Positions 1-8,524 of a DNA stretch of 64,000 nt are shown in pieces. Made by a program: the position numbers and the translations under genes. Each line of letters opens with the position of its first letter. Position 1 is the first letter of the stretch. The stretch lies in assembly GCA_963676075.2 (NCBI GenBank), contig CAXXNZ010000028.1:248001-312000 (forward strand), in the 5' to 3' direction. This stretch comes from JAHJQZ01 sp963676075 (GTDB taxonomy: Bacteria > Pseudomonadota > Alphaproteobacteria > Rhizobiales > Devosiaceae). Under the pieces are notes generated by a model. That model saw only the letters and a program-made list of their open reading frames with translations. It was not told where the DNA came from and did no database searches.

Positions 1-457
1 CGTCCGTGGTCATGCCGAACCATGTCGCCAGCGGCCCGCGCTTCTGGTCGGTGCGCGGCGTCGCGTCGAGCATGAGCGCCCGGCCTATTGTACCCGGATC
101 GGGAGGATCGGTTTCGAGGCCGGTGTCGGGATTGAGGCATCGAAGAGCACCGTAGGAGCCGGGTATGAAGACCCTGAGCATTCCGTTCGGACATTCGAAG
201 GCGAAAAGCGCGGAATCGAGCGCCACGTCACGCAGCCGACGCTGCGCCAGTTCCGGAGCGAGGGACAGGCTCAGGGAAAGCCTCGCCAGCGCGTCCATGC
301 CCAAAGACCGGTCGAGCGGCGCCGTGCAAGCGAGATCGATGCGGCTCACATCGGCGCCAGCCTCGTGCAGCAACCGGCGGATACCTTCGTGATCGGTGAC
401 GAGTTTCGGCTCGGCGCCGGTATCCTGCGGCGTCTCGTGCGGGGTCGGGGCGGCCAT
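1..457 (-). CDS. Partial gene coupled to the ABC exporter (possible second half-transporter)
   Basis: This reading frame starts with ATG at 457 and is still open at the left edge, so only 152 N-terminal residues are visible. I translated it by hand: it begins MAAPTPHETPQD and has no stop. Its ATG follows the stop of the ABC gene with no gap, so the two are almost certainly co-transcribed and translationally coupled. The visible part has no membrane segment and no motif I can name. Paired ABC exporters of alphaproteobacterial type I secretion loci often have a second member with a degenerate peptidase-like N domain of about this length. A second half-transporter is therefore a reasonable guess from position only. 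The continuation beyond the window would decide it. Confidence 0.55.
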   Translation of the reverse strand, partial: MAAPTPHETPQDTGAEPKLVTDHEGIRRLLHEAGADVSRIDLACTAPLDRSLGMDALARLSLSLSLAPELAQRRLRDVALDSALFAFECPNGMLRVFIPGSYGALRCLNPDTGLETDPPDPGTIGRALMLDATPRTDQKRGPLATWFGMTTD

Positions 458-2152
458 CTACGCGGCTCCCGCGTACGCGCTCACGGCAATGCGGCCGTTG
501 GACAGCACGAGCGTTCGGTCTGCCATGGCTTTGACGGCGGGGCGGTCGGAAATGAACAAGATGGTGGCTTCGCCCTTGAGCATGCCCATCAGCTGGATGA
601 ATCGCTGCTCGCTGCCCGCGTCGAGAGAAAAATTGGCCTCGTCGATGATCATCACTTTCTGCTTGCGCGCCAGACCGCGCACGATGACGGCGAGTTGCAG
701 GAGGCCGCGCGGCAGGTTCTGCCGTTCACGCTGGATTTCGGTGTGATAGCCGTCGGGCAATCGCTTAACCGCTTCGTCGAGCCCGATCAGATGCGAGAGA
801 TAGCGGACGTCTGCATAGGCGTTCTCGTCGCCATCGGTCAGGATATCGATCAGTCTGCCATTGGGAGGCGCCGGCTCGCGGGGAATGTAGGTCACGTTGC
901 GCCGGACCCGGTCGGCGGTTTCGTCCGTGATCTCGATATCCCCGAACCGGATTGTGCCTTGCGCCGGCGTCAGGCGGAGAAGCGCCCGCACCAATGCGCT
1001 CTTGCCGGTGCCGCGATCGCCGCTCACGACGACGAACTGGCCCGGCTCAATGTCGAGATCGAGATCCTCGATGGGACGAACCAGTCCGCCATCCTGTCCG
1101 GTGTAAAGGTGTCTGACCTCGATCCGGGGTGGCACACTCCACAAAGGCGCGGCATGAGGCGGGGCCAGTTGCTCCGTCGCCTCCCGCTTTCCGGCAATCA
1201 TGGCAATCAATTCACGTGCGAGGTCGAATGCCGGGCGCTGAGTGATAAGCTGAAGACCGGTCTGGAGCGGTTCGAGAGCGCGACCGGCCAGAAGCGTACA
1301 GGCAGCGAGCCCGCCGAGTGTGATGTTTCCCTCGATCACGGCCAGCGCGCTGGCCACCACGACGGACCCGATCAGGGCCTGCGAGAAGAAGGCGTTGATG
1401 TCGCGCGTCATCAGGGAATTCAGCACCTGCCGGCGCAGATGTCCCGAGCTGGCGACCTGACCAGTCACAAACCTGTAGACGACCGGCACCTCCGCGGCGA
1501 TGGCCTTTATGGCGCGCAGGTTCTCGAAGGCACTGGAGGCAAATTCGGCTTGCGCGATTTCGGACCTGCGGTGCGTCAGGGACGCCGCCTGGCCAGAATT
1601 GGCGAAGAACACTAGCGCCGCTGCAAAGCTGAGGCAGACCAGAGCCGGGATCAACACGAGCCAGCCGCCGATGAATGCGATCAACACGAGGAAGGCGAGG
1701 CCGAAGGGAATATCGACCACCGACTGAAGCAGTAGGAACCTGTATTCACGGATGCTCGAATTCGCCGACAGACTCTCGGCGAGTTCGGCATGCGAGACGC
1801 GCGACGCCGTCCGCCCACGCATGAGATAACGGCGCACCAGCTGTTCGCGCTGGGTGTGATCGAAGCGCGTTCCGGCCCGGGACAGGATCGTGGCGCGGGC
1901 AAGGCGAAGTGCTGCATCGACAAGGACAATCACCCCTGCCGACAACAACAGGACGAAAAGCGTCGAGCCCGTACCGTTCGGCAAGACGCGATCATAGATC
2001 AGCAACACCGCGATCGGCGTCGAAATGGAAAAGACGTTTATCATCAGCGAGGAAATCAAAACGGCAGCCATCGCCGGCATTGGCGCCATTCTCACGCGCT
2101 CTGCCGCAGAGATAACTCCTGCCTCGTGATGAAATACGGTTTCTTTCGACAT
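458..2152 (-). CDS. ABC half-exporter of type I secretion type, degenerate ATPase sites
   Basis: The product (about 564 residues) is an inner-membrane ABC exporter. An N-terminal membrane domain (roughly residues 25-310, with hydrophobic spans and the typical YDRVLPNGT loop) is followed by a nucleotide-binding domain. Walker A GDRGTGKS lies at about 378-385 and Walker B VMIIDEA near 500. Other key sites are altered: the Q-loop glutamine is Arg (IPREP), the LSGGQ signature reads LPRGL, and the switch His is Asp (ISDRP). Only the ATP-binding loop and the catalytic Glu look intact, as in the weak half of a heterodimeric transporter. I chose the ATG at 2152 because the 18 codons before it do not resemble the family; neither start has a strong ribosome site. 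It is divergent from the repeat-protein gene, its likely substrate. Confidence 0.8.
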   Translation of the reverse strand: MSKETVFHHEAGVISAAERVRMAPMPAMAAVLISSLMINVFSISTPIAVLLIYDRVLPNGTGSTLFVLLLSAGVIVLVDAALRLARATILSRAGTRFDHTQREQLVRRYLMRGRTASRVSHAELAESLSANSSIREYRFLLLQSVVDIPFGLAFLVLIAFIGGWLVLIPALVCLSFAAALVFFANSGQAASLTHRRSEIAQAEFASSAFENLRAIKAIAAEVPVVYRFVTGQVASSGHLRRQVLNSLMTRDINAFFSQALIGSVVVASALAVIEGNITLGGLAACTLLAGRALEPLQTGLQLITQRPAFDLARELIAMIAGKREATEQLAPPHAAPLWSVPPRIEVRHLYTGQDGGLVRPIEDLDLDIEPGQFVVVSGDRGTGKSALVRALLRLTPAQGTIRFGDIEITDETADRVRRNVTYIPREPAPPNGRLIDILTDGDENAYADVRYLSHLIGLDEAVKRLPDGYHTEIQRERQNLPRGLLQLAVIVRGLARKQKVMIIDEANFSLDAGSEQRFIQLMGMLKGEATILFISDRPAVKAMADRTLVLSNGRIAVSAYAGAA

Positions 2153-2414
2153 ACCCAGCTTCTGGTTCGACACGTTGCTTTCTACTATTCGACCATGCCG
2201 AGGCATTCAGTTCTTTGTACAATGAAGCGGCAATTTTAATTAATCGTCATCGCATGGCGTATTTTTTTATAAATGCGAATAATGGTTATTGTTTCTGTTA
2301 ACGAGGCCCGCGACGATGGGCGCTAGATTATGACTTTATTCAACCCTGATCGTCTTCAATCGGCGTATCAGGCACCGACCGAGGACGCATTGCTCGTAAG
2401 GGAAAGCCAGTCGC
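2153..2414. promoter_or_regulatory. Divergent intergenic control region, AT-rich
   Basis: This 262-bp gap separates the ABC exporter gene (minus) from the repeat-protein operon (plus). It is clearly more AT-rich than its surroundings, with a TTAATTAA stretch near 2240 and a run of T residues near 2260, so promoters for both directions probably lie here. An imperfect inverted repeat (CGCAT ... ATGCG) flanks the T run. I could not assign -35 and -10 boxes with confidence. Confidence 0.45.
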
Positions 2415-5400
2415 ATGGAAGAGGACACGGATCAGAGTAGCGCGCTCTCCCGCATGAGCACGTCGGACCAGTCCGACCCGCGCACGGCGATCAGCCGCGA
2501 CGAAACGGCCTTGTCCTCGATTCACCAGGGCAGCCAGTCGCAGCATTCCGGCGTTGCTCAAGGCGAGACCGACAATCCGCCGTCGGACGGCTTGACGGAG
2601 ACGGCGGGAGACCTCGCGCAGACGCAAGCCACCGCCCCGTCCGAGCAGATTGAGTTCGGGCTCGGGCCCCAAGACGAGTCAGACACCGCGCCAGTTTCTG
2701 TCGCCGAGGCGGACCCCGGCACGGCCGCAGCCGCACAGGCGCAGGCGCAGGCGCAGGCGCCGACAGGATCCGGGCAGGCATTGACGGCGACAACCGACGA
2801 AATCGGCGCACCGACTGCCGCGCCCGTCGGACCGACCGCCGGCACCTTTTCAGAAACCGAGGTCACCGCACCGCAGGCTGCCCCACCCGCAACGACGGAC
2901 GCAGACGCGCAGCCGGCGACGGCCCCCAGTGACGCCGCAACGACAGAGACGCCCCCCTCGCCACCAAGCCTCGCCATCACGGTGGGAAATGCGATCGAGG
3001 ATAGTCCGGTGGCGCTCGGCATCGCGGTCGTGACCGACGGAACCCCGGTCGTGACGATCGCGGGCCTGCCCGATGGCGCCGGCCTGTCAGCAGGCGTCGA
3101 CAATGGCGATGGCAGTTGGACTTTGACCGCGGACAAGCTGAGCGATCTGACGCTGCTCCCGCCCACCGATTTCAATGGCGGCATTGCCTTGTCGGTCAGC
3201 GTCACCGACAGCGCCAGCGGAGCCACCACGGCGCAGGACGTCACGGTGTCGTTCGCACCGGTCGCCGACATACCGGTATTGAGCATTGCCGATGTCTCGG
3301 GGGTGGAAGACGGGTCCATCCCCCTCGATATCGTGGTCACCTCCCCCGACACCGTGAGCGTTGCCATTTCGAACGTGCCCGCCGGAGCGCTGCTTTCCGC
3401 CGGCACAAGCAATGGCGACGGCACATGGACACTCGATGTCGTAGACCTTGCCGGTCTGACGTTGACGCCTCCCGTGCATTTCAATGGCGATCTGACACTT
3501 GAAGTAACTGCCACCGCGACCGACGGCGCCGAAAGCGCCAGCACTTCCGATAGCTTCACCGTCTCGGTCGCGGCGGTCGCCGATGCGCCCGTTCTGACCG
3601 TCAGCGATGTCGCCGGCAGCGAAGACGGCGCCATAGCGCTCGACATCACCGCGACATCACCCGACACGCTCACCGTGACCATTTCAGGTGTGCCCACCAG
3701 TGCTGCGCTCTCCACCGGCATCGACAATGGCGACGGCTCGTGGACGCTCGCCCCTAATGACCTCGCTGGTCTGACCCTGACCCCACCCGCCGACTTCAAT
3801 GGCGATCTGACACTCGACGTGACAGCGACGGCGACTGAAGGCGCCGAAACCGCCAGCACGACAGATAGCTTCACGGTCTCGGTTGCGGCGGTCGCCGATG
3901 CTCCAATCCTTTCGGAAGCCGACGTGGCTGGCAGCGAAGACGGTGCCATAGCGCTCGACATCGCCGCGACATCACCTGACACGCTCAGCGTCACCATTTC
4001 GGGCGTTCCGGCCGGCGCGACCCTGTCCGCAGGCACCGACAACGGCGATGGCTCGTGGATGCTCGCCCCTGAGGATCTTGCCGGTCTGACCCTGACGCCG
4101 CCCGCCGACTTCAATGGAGATCTGACACTCGACGTGACAGCGACGGCGACTGACGGCGCCGAAAGCGCCAGCACTTCCGACAGCTTCACCGTCTCGGTTG
4201 CGGCGGTTGCCGATGCTCCCGTTCTGACCGTCAGCGACGTGGCTGGCAGCGAGGACGGTGCCATTGCACTAGACATCGCCGCGACTTCGCCCGACGCACT
4301 CAGCGTCACCATTTCGGGCGTTCCGGCCGGCGCGACCTTGTCCGCCGGCATCGACAATGGTGATGGCTCGTGGACGCTTGCACCCGAAGAGCTTGCTGGT
4401 CTGACCCTGACCCCACCCGCCGACTTCAATGGCGATCTGACACTCGACGTGACAGCGACGGCGACTGAAGGCGCCGAAACCGCTAGCACGACAGATAGCT
4501 TCACCGTCTCGGTTGCGGCGGTCGCCGATGCGCCCGTTCTGACCGTCAGCGACGTCGCCGGCAGCGAAGACGGTGCAATAGCGCTCGACATCACCGCGAC
4601 ATCACCCGACACGCTCACCGTGACCGTCTCCGGAATTCCTACTGACGCGACCTTGTCCGCCGGCATCGACAATGGTGATGGCTCGTGGACGCTTGCACCC
4701 GAAGAGCTTGCCGGGCTGACCTTGACGCCACCCGCCGACTTCAATGGCGATCTGACACTTGAAGTAACTGCCACCGCGACCGACGGCACCGAAGCCGCTA
4801 GCACCTCGGACAGCTTCACCGTTTCCGTCGCGCCTGTCGCCGATGCGCCGGTGCTCGCATTGTCCTCGGCGACCGGGTTCGAAGAAACGGCGATAGCGCT
4901 CGATATCGCGGTGACTTCGCCCGACGTGACTGCGGTAATAATCGCGAACGTGCCGGCCGGCGTGAGGCTGTCCGCCGGCACAGACAATGGCGACGGCAGC
5001 TGGAGCCTCGACGCAGACGACTTGCCAAATCTGACGCTAACGCCTCCTCTCGACTACAACGGCACGTTCGACCTGATGGTCACCGCAACGGCGACGGATG
5101 GCGGCGATACCGCCTCGGTCGACGGAACGCTGAGCGTGACCGTCGATCCTGTCGCCGAGCCGGCTCTTCTGAGCTTAGTCGCTGCGACCGGGCTTGAGGA
5201 TACGAGCATTGCTCTCACAATTTCGGCCATCGCGGCGCCGGGCGAAACGGTTCAGCAGATCGTGCTTGCCGACCTGCCAGAAGGCGCCACCCTCTCTGCG
5301 GGTGTCGACAACGGCGACGGCACCTGGTCCGTCGCGCCCGAAGAACTCGCCGGGCTTTCGCTGATCCCCGCTGCCGACATCAATGGCGAGTTCACGCTCA

Positions 5401-7088
5401 ACGTAACCGCGATCACGGAGGATGGCGGTGCGTTGACGGCGGTCTCCCAGCCTCTGGCACTGACCATTACACCGGTCGCCGACGCGCCAGTGCTTATTGT
5501 TTCCGATGCGACGGGCGCTGAGGACAGCGCCATCGCCCTGTCCATTTCGGCAACCTCCGTCGACACGACAAGCGTCACGCTCTCAGGCGTCCCTGCCGGT
5601 GCCGTCTTGTCCGCAGGTACGGACAACGGCGACGGAACGTGGACGCTCGATGCGGTCGATCTCTCCGCTCTGACTCTGACACCGCCCGCCGACTTCAATG
5701 GCGCTATCACCGTGGATGTCACCGCAACGGCCATTGACGGAACGGACACGGCCAGTTCGCTCGCCAGCTTCACCGTCAACGTGACCGCAGTCGCCGACGC
5801 GCCCACCATCGTTGCGGCTGCCGTCACCGGCGATGAAGATACGGCCATTGCCCTCAATCTGTCAGTCAGTTCGCCCGATGCGGTCAGCGTCCTGCTTTCC
5901 GGCGTGCCCGCCGGCGCGGTCCTGTCAGCGGGCATCGACAATGGCGACGGCAGCTGGACCCTGTTGCCGGAAGAACTGGCCAGCCTGACGCTAACGCCGC
6001 CCCTCGATTTCAATGGCGACATCGGCCTGACCCTGACGGCGACGGCCACCGATGGCGCCGACACCGCGACGACCGAAACGAGCTTCACCGTCTCCGTGTC
6101 GCCTGTCGCTGACAAGCCGACAGGCACGGTCACCTACTATTCAGGGCTTGAAGACAGCCAGATCCCGCTCACCATCGCGGTGACATCGCCCGACACCCAT
6201 TACATCACCATTTCCGGCTATCCGGAAGGCAGCAGCTTTACCGCGGGCACCGACAACGACGACGGCACCTGGCATCTCGAGCCTGGAGACCTGGCCGGGC
6301 TCAAATTCGTGCCAGCGGAGGATTTCTACGGCGCGGTGACCATGAGCATCGCGGCGACGGCGGTCGACGGCGATGGTAGCGCCACGGGCACGGCCACATT
6401 TACCTTCAACGTCTGGAACACGGCGGACGCGGCTGATCTCGCACCGCAATTCGACGCGCCGGCGCTCGAAGACACGGCGGTAGATTTTGCCATCGACATT
6501 GGTACGCTCGCACCGACCGAGACGGCGGAAATCACGATTTCCGGGCTGACCACCGGCATGTCCCTTTCAGTCGGTCAGGACCAGGGCGGCGGCACATGGA
6601 CGCTGACCGAAGCCGATCTCGATGGCCTGACGATCAGTGCCAGCGATCCGACCTCGACGACCCTTCACATCGATCTCACGGTCTTTGACAGTCAAACCAA
6701 CACCACGGCGACGTCCTCTACCGATGTCGCCTACGATGTGCTCAACCTCGCCGACGCGCCGACGGTTCAAGTCTCGCTCAGCCACCAGCCCATCGAAGAA
6801 TTCTGGACCGGCCTCCACATAGATATCGGCGACCTCGCCGCGACCGAAACCCTCGAGGTCATAGTCGATGGCATCAGTTCGCATGGCGAGCTCAACAACG
6901 GCACGCTCAACGCGGACGGCACGTATTCCTTGACTGAAGCAGACCTTCAGGGCCTGCAATTCGTCACCCATTCCGGCTCCGATTTCACCTTCGAGATTAC
7001 GGCGACCGTCACCGACGACACGTCTAGCACCACGGCTTCGACGACGAAGAACCAGTTCGTCGACGTCATTCCCAATCTCCTGTTCTGA
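2415..7088 (+). CDS. Giant Ig/cadherin-like tandem-repeat protein, probable type I secreted surface protein
   Basis: The 1557-residue product is a likely exported adhesin or surface-layer protein. Residues 1-184 are polar, low-complexity and rich in Ala, Gln, Thr and Glu, with no Sec signal peptide. From about residue 185 to the end there are 13 units of about 105 residues. Each has the pattern ED..I.L, then LSAGTDNGDGSWTL, then LTLTPP.DFNG, then a VTATATDG strand and a DAPVL linker. This matches bacterial Ig/cadherin-like repeats of large type I secreted proteins. There are no RTX Ca-binding nonapeptides. The C-terminus ends hydrophobically (PNLLF), which would fit an uncleaved C-terminal secretion signal. 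The divergent ABC exporter supports that route. It is the first gene of an operon with the CheB-like, Hpt and peptidase genes. Confidence 0.75.
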   Translation: MEEDTDQSSALSRMSTSDQSDPRTAISRDETALSSIHQGSQSQHSGVAQGETDNPPSDGLTETAGDLAQTQATAPSEQIEFGLGPQDESDTAPVSVAEADPGTAAAAQAQAQAQAPTGSGQALTATTDEIGAPTAAPVGPTAGTFSETEVTAPQAAPPATTDADAQPATAPSDAATTETPPSPPSLAITVGNAIEDSPVALGIAVVTDGTPVVTIAGLPDGAGLSAGVDNGDGSWTLTADKLSDLTLLPPTDFNGGIALSVSVTDSASGATTAQDVTVSFAPVADIPVLSIADVSGVEDGSIPLDIVVTSPDTVSVAISNVPAGALLSAGTSNGDGTWTLDVVDLAGLTLTPPVHFNGDLTLEVTATATDGAESASTSDSFTVSVAAVADAPVLTVSDVAGSEDGAIALDITATSPDTLTVTISGVPTSAALSTGIDNGDGSWTLAPNDLAGLTLTPPADFNGDLTLDVTATATEGAETASTTDSFTVSVAAVADAPILSEADVAGSEDGAIALDIAATSPDTLSVTISGVPAGATLSAGTDNGDGSWMLAPEDLAGLTLTPPADFNGDLTLDVTATATDGAESASTSDSFTVSVAAVADAPVLTVSDVAGSEDGAIALDIAATSPDALSVTISGVPAGATLSAGIDNGDGSWTLAPEELAGLTLTPPADFNGDLTLDVTATATEGAETASTTDSFTVSVAAVADAPVLTVSDVAGSEDGAIALDITATSPDTLTVTVSGIPTDATLSAGIDNGDGSWTLAPEELAGLTLTPPADFNGDLTLEVTATATDGTEAASTSDSFTVSVAPVADAPVLALSSATGFEETAIALDIAVTSPDVTAVIIANVPAGVRLSAGTDNGDGSWSLDADDLPNLTLTPPLDYNGTFDLMVTATATDGGDTASVDGTLSVTVDPVAEPALLSLVAATGLEDTSIALTISAIAAPGETVQQIVLADLPEGATLSAGVDNGDGTWSVAPEELAGLSLIPAADINGEFTLNVTAITEDGGALTAVSQPLALTITPVADAPVLIVSDATGAEDSAIALSISATSVDTTSVTLSGVPAGAVLSAGTDNGDGTWTLDAVDLSALTLTPPADFNGAITVDVTATAIDGTDTASSLASFTVNVTAVADAPTIVAAAVTGDEDTAIALNLSVSSPDAVSVLLSGVPAGAVLSAGIDNGDGSWTLLPEELASLTLTPPLDFNGDIGLTLTATATDGADTATTETSFTVSVSPVADKPTGTVTYYSGLEDSQIPLTIAVTSPDTHYITISGYPEGSSFTAGTDNDDGTWHLEPGDLAGLKFVPAEDFYGAVTMSIAATAVDGDGSATGTATFTFNVWNTADAADLAPQFDAPALEDTAVDFAIDIGTLAPTETAEITISGLTTGMSLSVGQDQGGGTWTLTEADLDGLTISASDPTSTTLHIDLTVFDSQTNTTATSSTDVAYDVLNLADAPTVQVSLSHQPIEEFWTGLHIDIGDLAATETLEVIVDGISSHGELNNGTLNADGTYSLTEADLQGLQFVTHSGSDFTFEITATVTDDTSSTTASTTKNQFVDVIPNLLF
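3594..4853 (+). repeat. Four near-identical 315-bp tandem units inside the repeat protein
   Basis: Matching points (the GAIALDI codons) fall at about 3630, 3945, 4260 and 4575, an exact 315-bp (105-codon) period. Units 3 to 6 of the protein are far more alike at DNA level than units 1-2 and 7-13. This indicates recent duplication or gene conversion. Such arrays are prone to length change by recombination and to assembly collapse. Confidence 0.85.
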
Positions 7089-7098
7089 GGACGAAACA

Positions 7099-7143
7099 AT
7101 GTTGCCCGCATCGACGAAACCTGACGCGAGACGCCTCGGATGA
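7099..7143 (+). CDS. Possible 14-codon coupling ORF ahead of the CheB-like gene
   Basis: ATG at 7099 follows a reasonable ribosome site (TGAGGA, which overlaps the upstream stop). It opens 14 codons that end in TGA at 7141-7143, overlapping the ATG of the next gene (7140) as ATGA. The other two downstream junctions in this operon use the same overlap. The peptide resembles no family, so its role would be translational coupling rather than a product. It could also be chance. Confidence 0.3.
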   Translation: MLPASTKPDARRLG

Positions 7144-8189
7144 ATGTTTCGGCCACTATCGCCACGGCAACGCCGGCCGGCGCGCGCACCAGCGCCGGAG
7201 TCCGCCTGCTGATCTGCGACGACTCCATTTTCATGCGCATGGCCATCCGCACATTGTGTCAGGAGCATCCGGATATCGAGATCGTCGGCGAAGCCAAAAA
7301 CGGCCAGGAGGCGATCGACATGGTTGCGCGCCTTCAGCCCGATCTTGTCACCATGGACGTCGACATGCCGGGCATGAACGGCGTGTCGGCGACCCAGACC
7401 ATCGTCGAGTCCCACCAGCTGCCGGTGATCATTCTCAGTGGTCTGACGCGGCGGCGCAGCGAAATGGCCGCCGAATTTCTCGACAGCGGCGCCGTCGACG
7501 TCATCTGGAAGTCGGCCTCGATGATGGATATCGACATCGGCGGGATCGCCAGCATCATCATAGAAAAAGTCCTGTTCTGGGGACGTCCTCTTCTCGGACC
7601 GCCGGCGGAACCCGTCGCACGCCTCGAGCCGCCAATCCGTCCGTTCGACGCCATGATGGTGACCCTGGGCGACGGCGGCGCCAGTGCCCTTCGCCAGTTG
7701 CTCACGCCTCTTTCCAATAACCACCCGCCCGTCATCGTCGCGGCCCAGGCACCGGCATCGTGCATGGAAAGCCTTCTGCGCAATCTGAGCAGCATGGCTG
7801 GATTGCAGGCCGTTCAGGCAAGTGACGGGCTGGCGCTGAGGCCTGGTCAGATCGTCCTCGTGGCGGGCGCGACCCGCTTCGACCTGCGCCTTTCGGGCGA
7901 CCAGATGCTGTTTCAAAAGACCTCCACCGCTCTCACCCACGGCGCCGCTTTCGGGCCGCTGCACAGAACGCTGATGGAGGCAGGACGGAACGTCTTGAGC
8001 ATTGCACTGTCCGGGACCTCAATAGACGAGAAGACCGTGGGAGATCTGGCGCCAAGCCAGGCCCAGATTCTGGTGCAACCTCCAGAGACCTGCCCCGCCC
8101 CCGAGGGATGCGCCACCCTCTTGCGCGTGCTCCCGATTGCGCAAGCGGTGCATCCCGCAACGATCAGAGAGGCATTGCAAACCAGATGA
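7140..8189 (+). CDS. Response regulator with REC domain and inactive CheB-like domain
   Basis: The 349-residue cytoplasmic regulator has an intact receiver domain at residues 21-145: acidic pair D27/D28, phospho-acceptor D73 in TMDVDMPGMNG, Ser100 and Lys124. Residues 172-349 align by eye with the CheB methylesterase domain, but the nucleophile motif GASTGG is replaced by GDGGAS and the catalytic QHM His by AAQ. Only the Asp in the late GTSIDE segment is kept. A phosphorylation-switched binding or output module that cannot demethylate receptors is the best reading. It is translated from an ATGA overlap with a 14-codon ORF, and its own stop overlaps the Hpt start. A partner receiving phosphate from the Hpt protein is inferred from gene order. 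Confidence 0.8.
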   Translation: MNVSATIATATPAGARTSAGVRLLICDDSIFMRMAIRTLCQEHPDIEIVGEAKNGQEAIDMVARLQPDLVTMDVDMPGMNGVSATQTIVESHQLPVIILSGLTRRRSEMAAEFLDSGAVDVIWKSASMMDIDIGGIASIIIEKVLFWGRPLLGPPAEPVARLEPPIRPFDAMMVTLGDGGASALRQLLTPLSNNHPPVIVAAQAPASCMESLLRNLSSMAGLQAVQASDGLALRPGQIVLVAGATRFDLRLSGDQMLFQKTSTALTHGAAFGPLHRTLMEAGRNVLSIALSGTSIDEKTVGDLAPSQAQILVQPPETCPAPEGCATLLRVLPIAQAVHPATIREALQTR

Positions 8190-8524
8190 CTGACATCTCG
8201 GAAGACGGGCTTCAGCGTATCCGTATGCAATTGCAGGAAATGCAGAAGGAATACATTGCCTCGCTACCGGCGCGCCTCGATGAGATCAGCACGCTCTGGC
8301 ATGCCTACTCCAGCAGCCGCGACCCGGACACCGGTCGAGCGCTGGTGACCGCGACTCACAAGGTCGCCGGCACATCGACCTTGTACGGCCTGACCGAACT
8401 CGGCGCCCTTGCCCGCAGCCTTGAAGAGCAGCTTGCCGACGAACTGGACGGCATTGATGACATCACTGACCAAGACAGCTTTGCTCGACAGATGAACGAG
8501 CTGATCGCCTCAAAGGCGGGATGA
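8186..8524 (+). CDS. Hpt histidine phosphotransfer protein
   Basis: This 112-residue cytoplasmic protein carries the Hpt signature HKVAGTSTLYGLTELG, with phosphorylatable His58 in a predicted four-helix bundle. Such proteins shuttle phosphoryl groups between hybrid kinases and receiver domains. The start at 8186 forms an ATGA overlap with the stop of the receiver/CheB-like gene, and its own stop overlaps the next start in the same way. The three are therefore translated together. No histidine kinase is encoded nearby, so the phosphate donor must be elsewhere. The adjacent receiver domain is the obvious partner, by inference. Confidence 0.85.
   Translation: MTDISEDGLQRIRMQLQEMQKEYIASLPARLDEISTLWHAYSSSRDPDTGRALVTATHKVAGTSTLYGLTELGALARSLEEQLADELDGIDDITDQDSFARQMNELIASKAG

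Noticed and set aside
365..1615. Long plus-strand reading frame over the ABC exporter gene
   Set aside because: It is antisense to the exporter, whose minus-strand translation has clear ABC motifs.
2558..4987. 809-codon minus-strand frame inside the repeat protein gene
   Set aside because: It is a by-product of the repeats and high GC; the plus strand encodes ordered repeats with family motifs.
2967..7085. Tandem repeats as a possible CRISPR array
   Set aside because: Units are 315 bp coding repeats in one frame, not short repeats with unique spacers. The same holds for 21690-22790.
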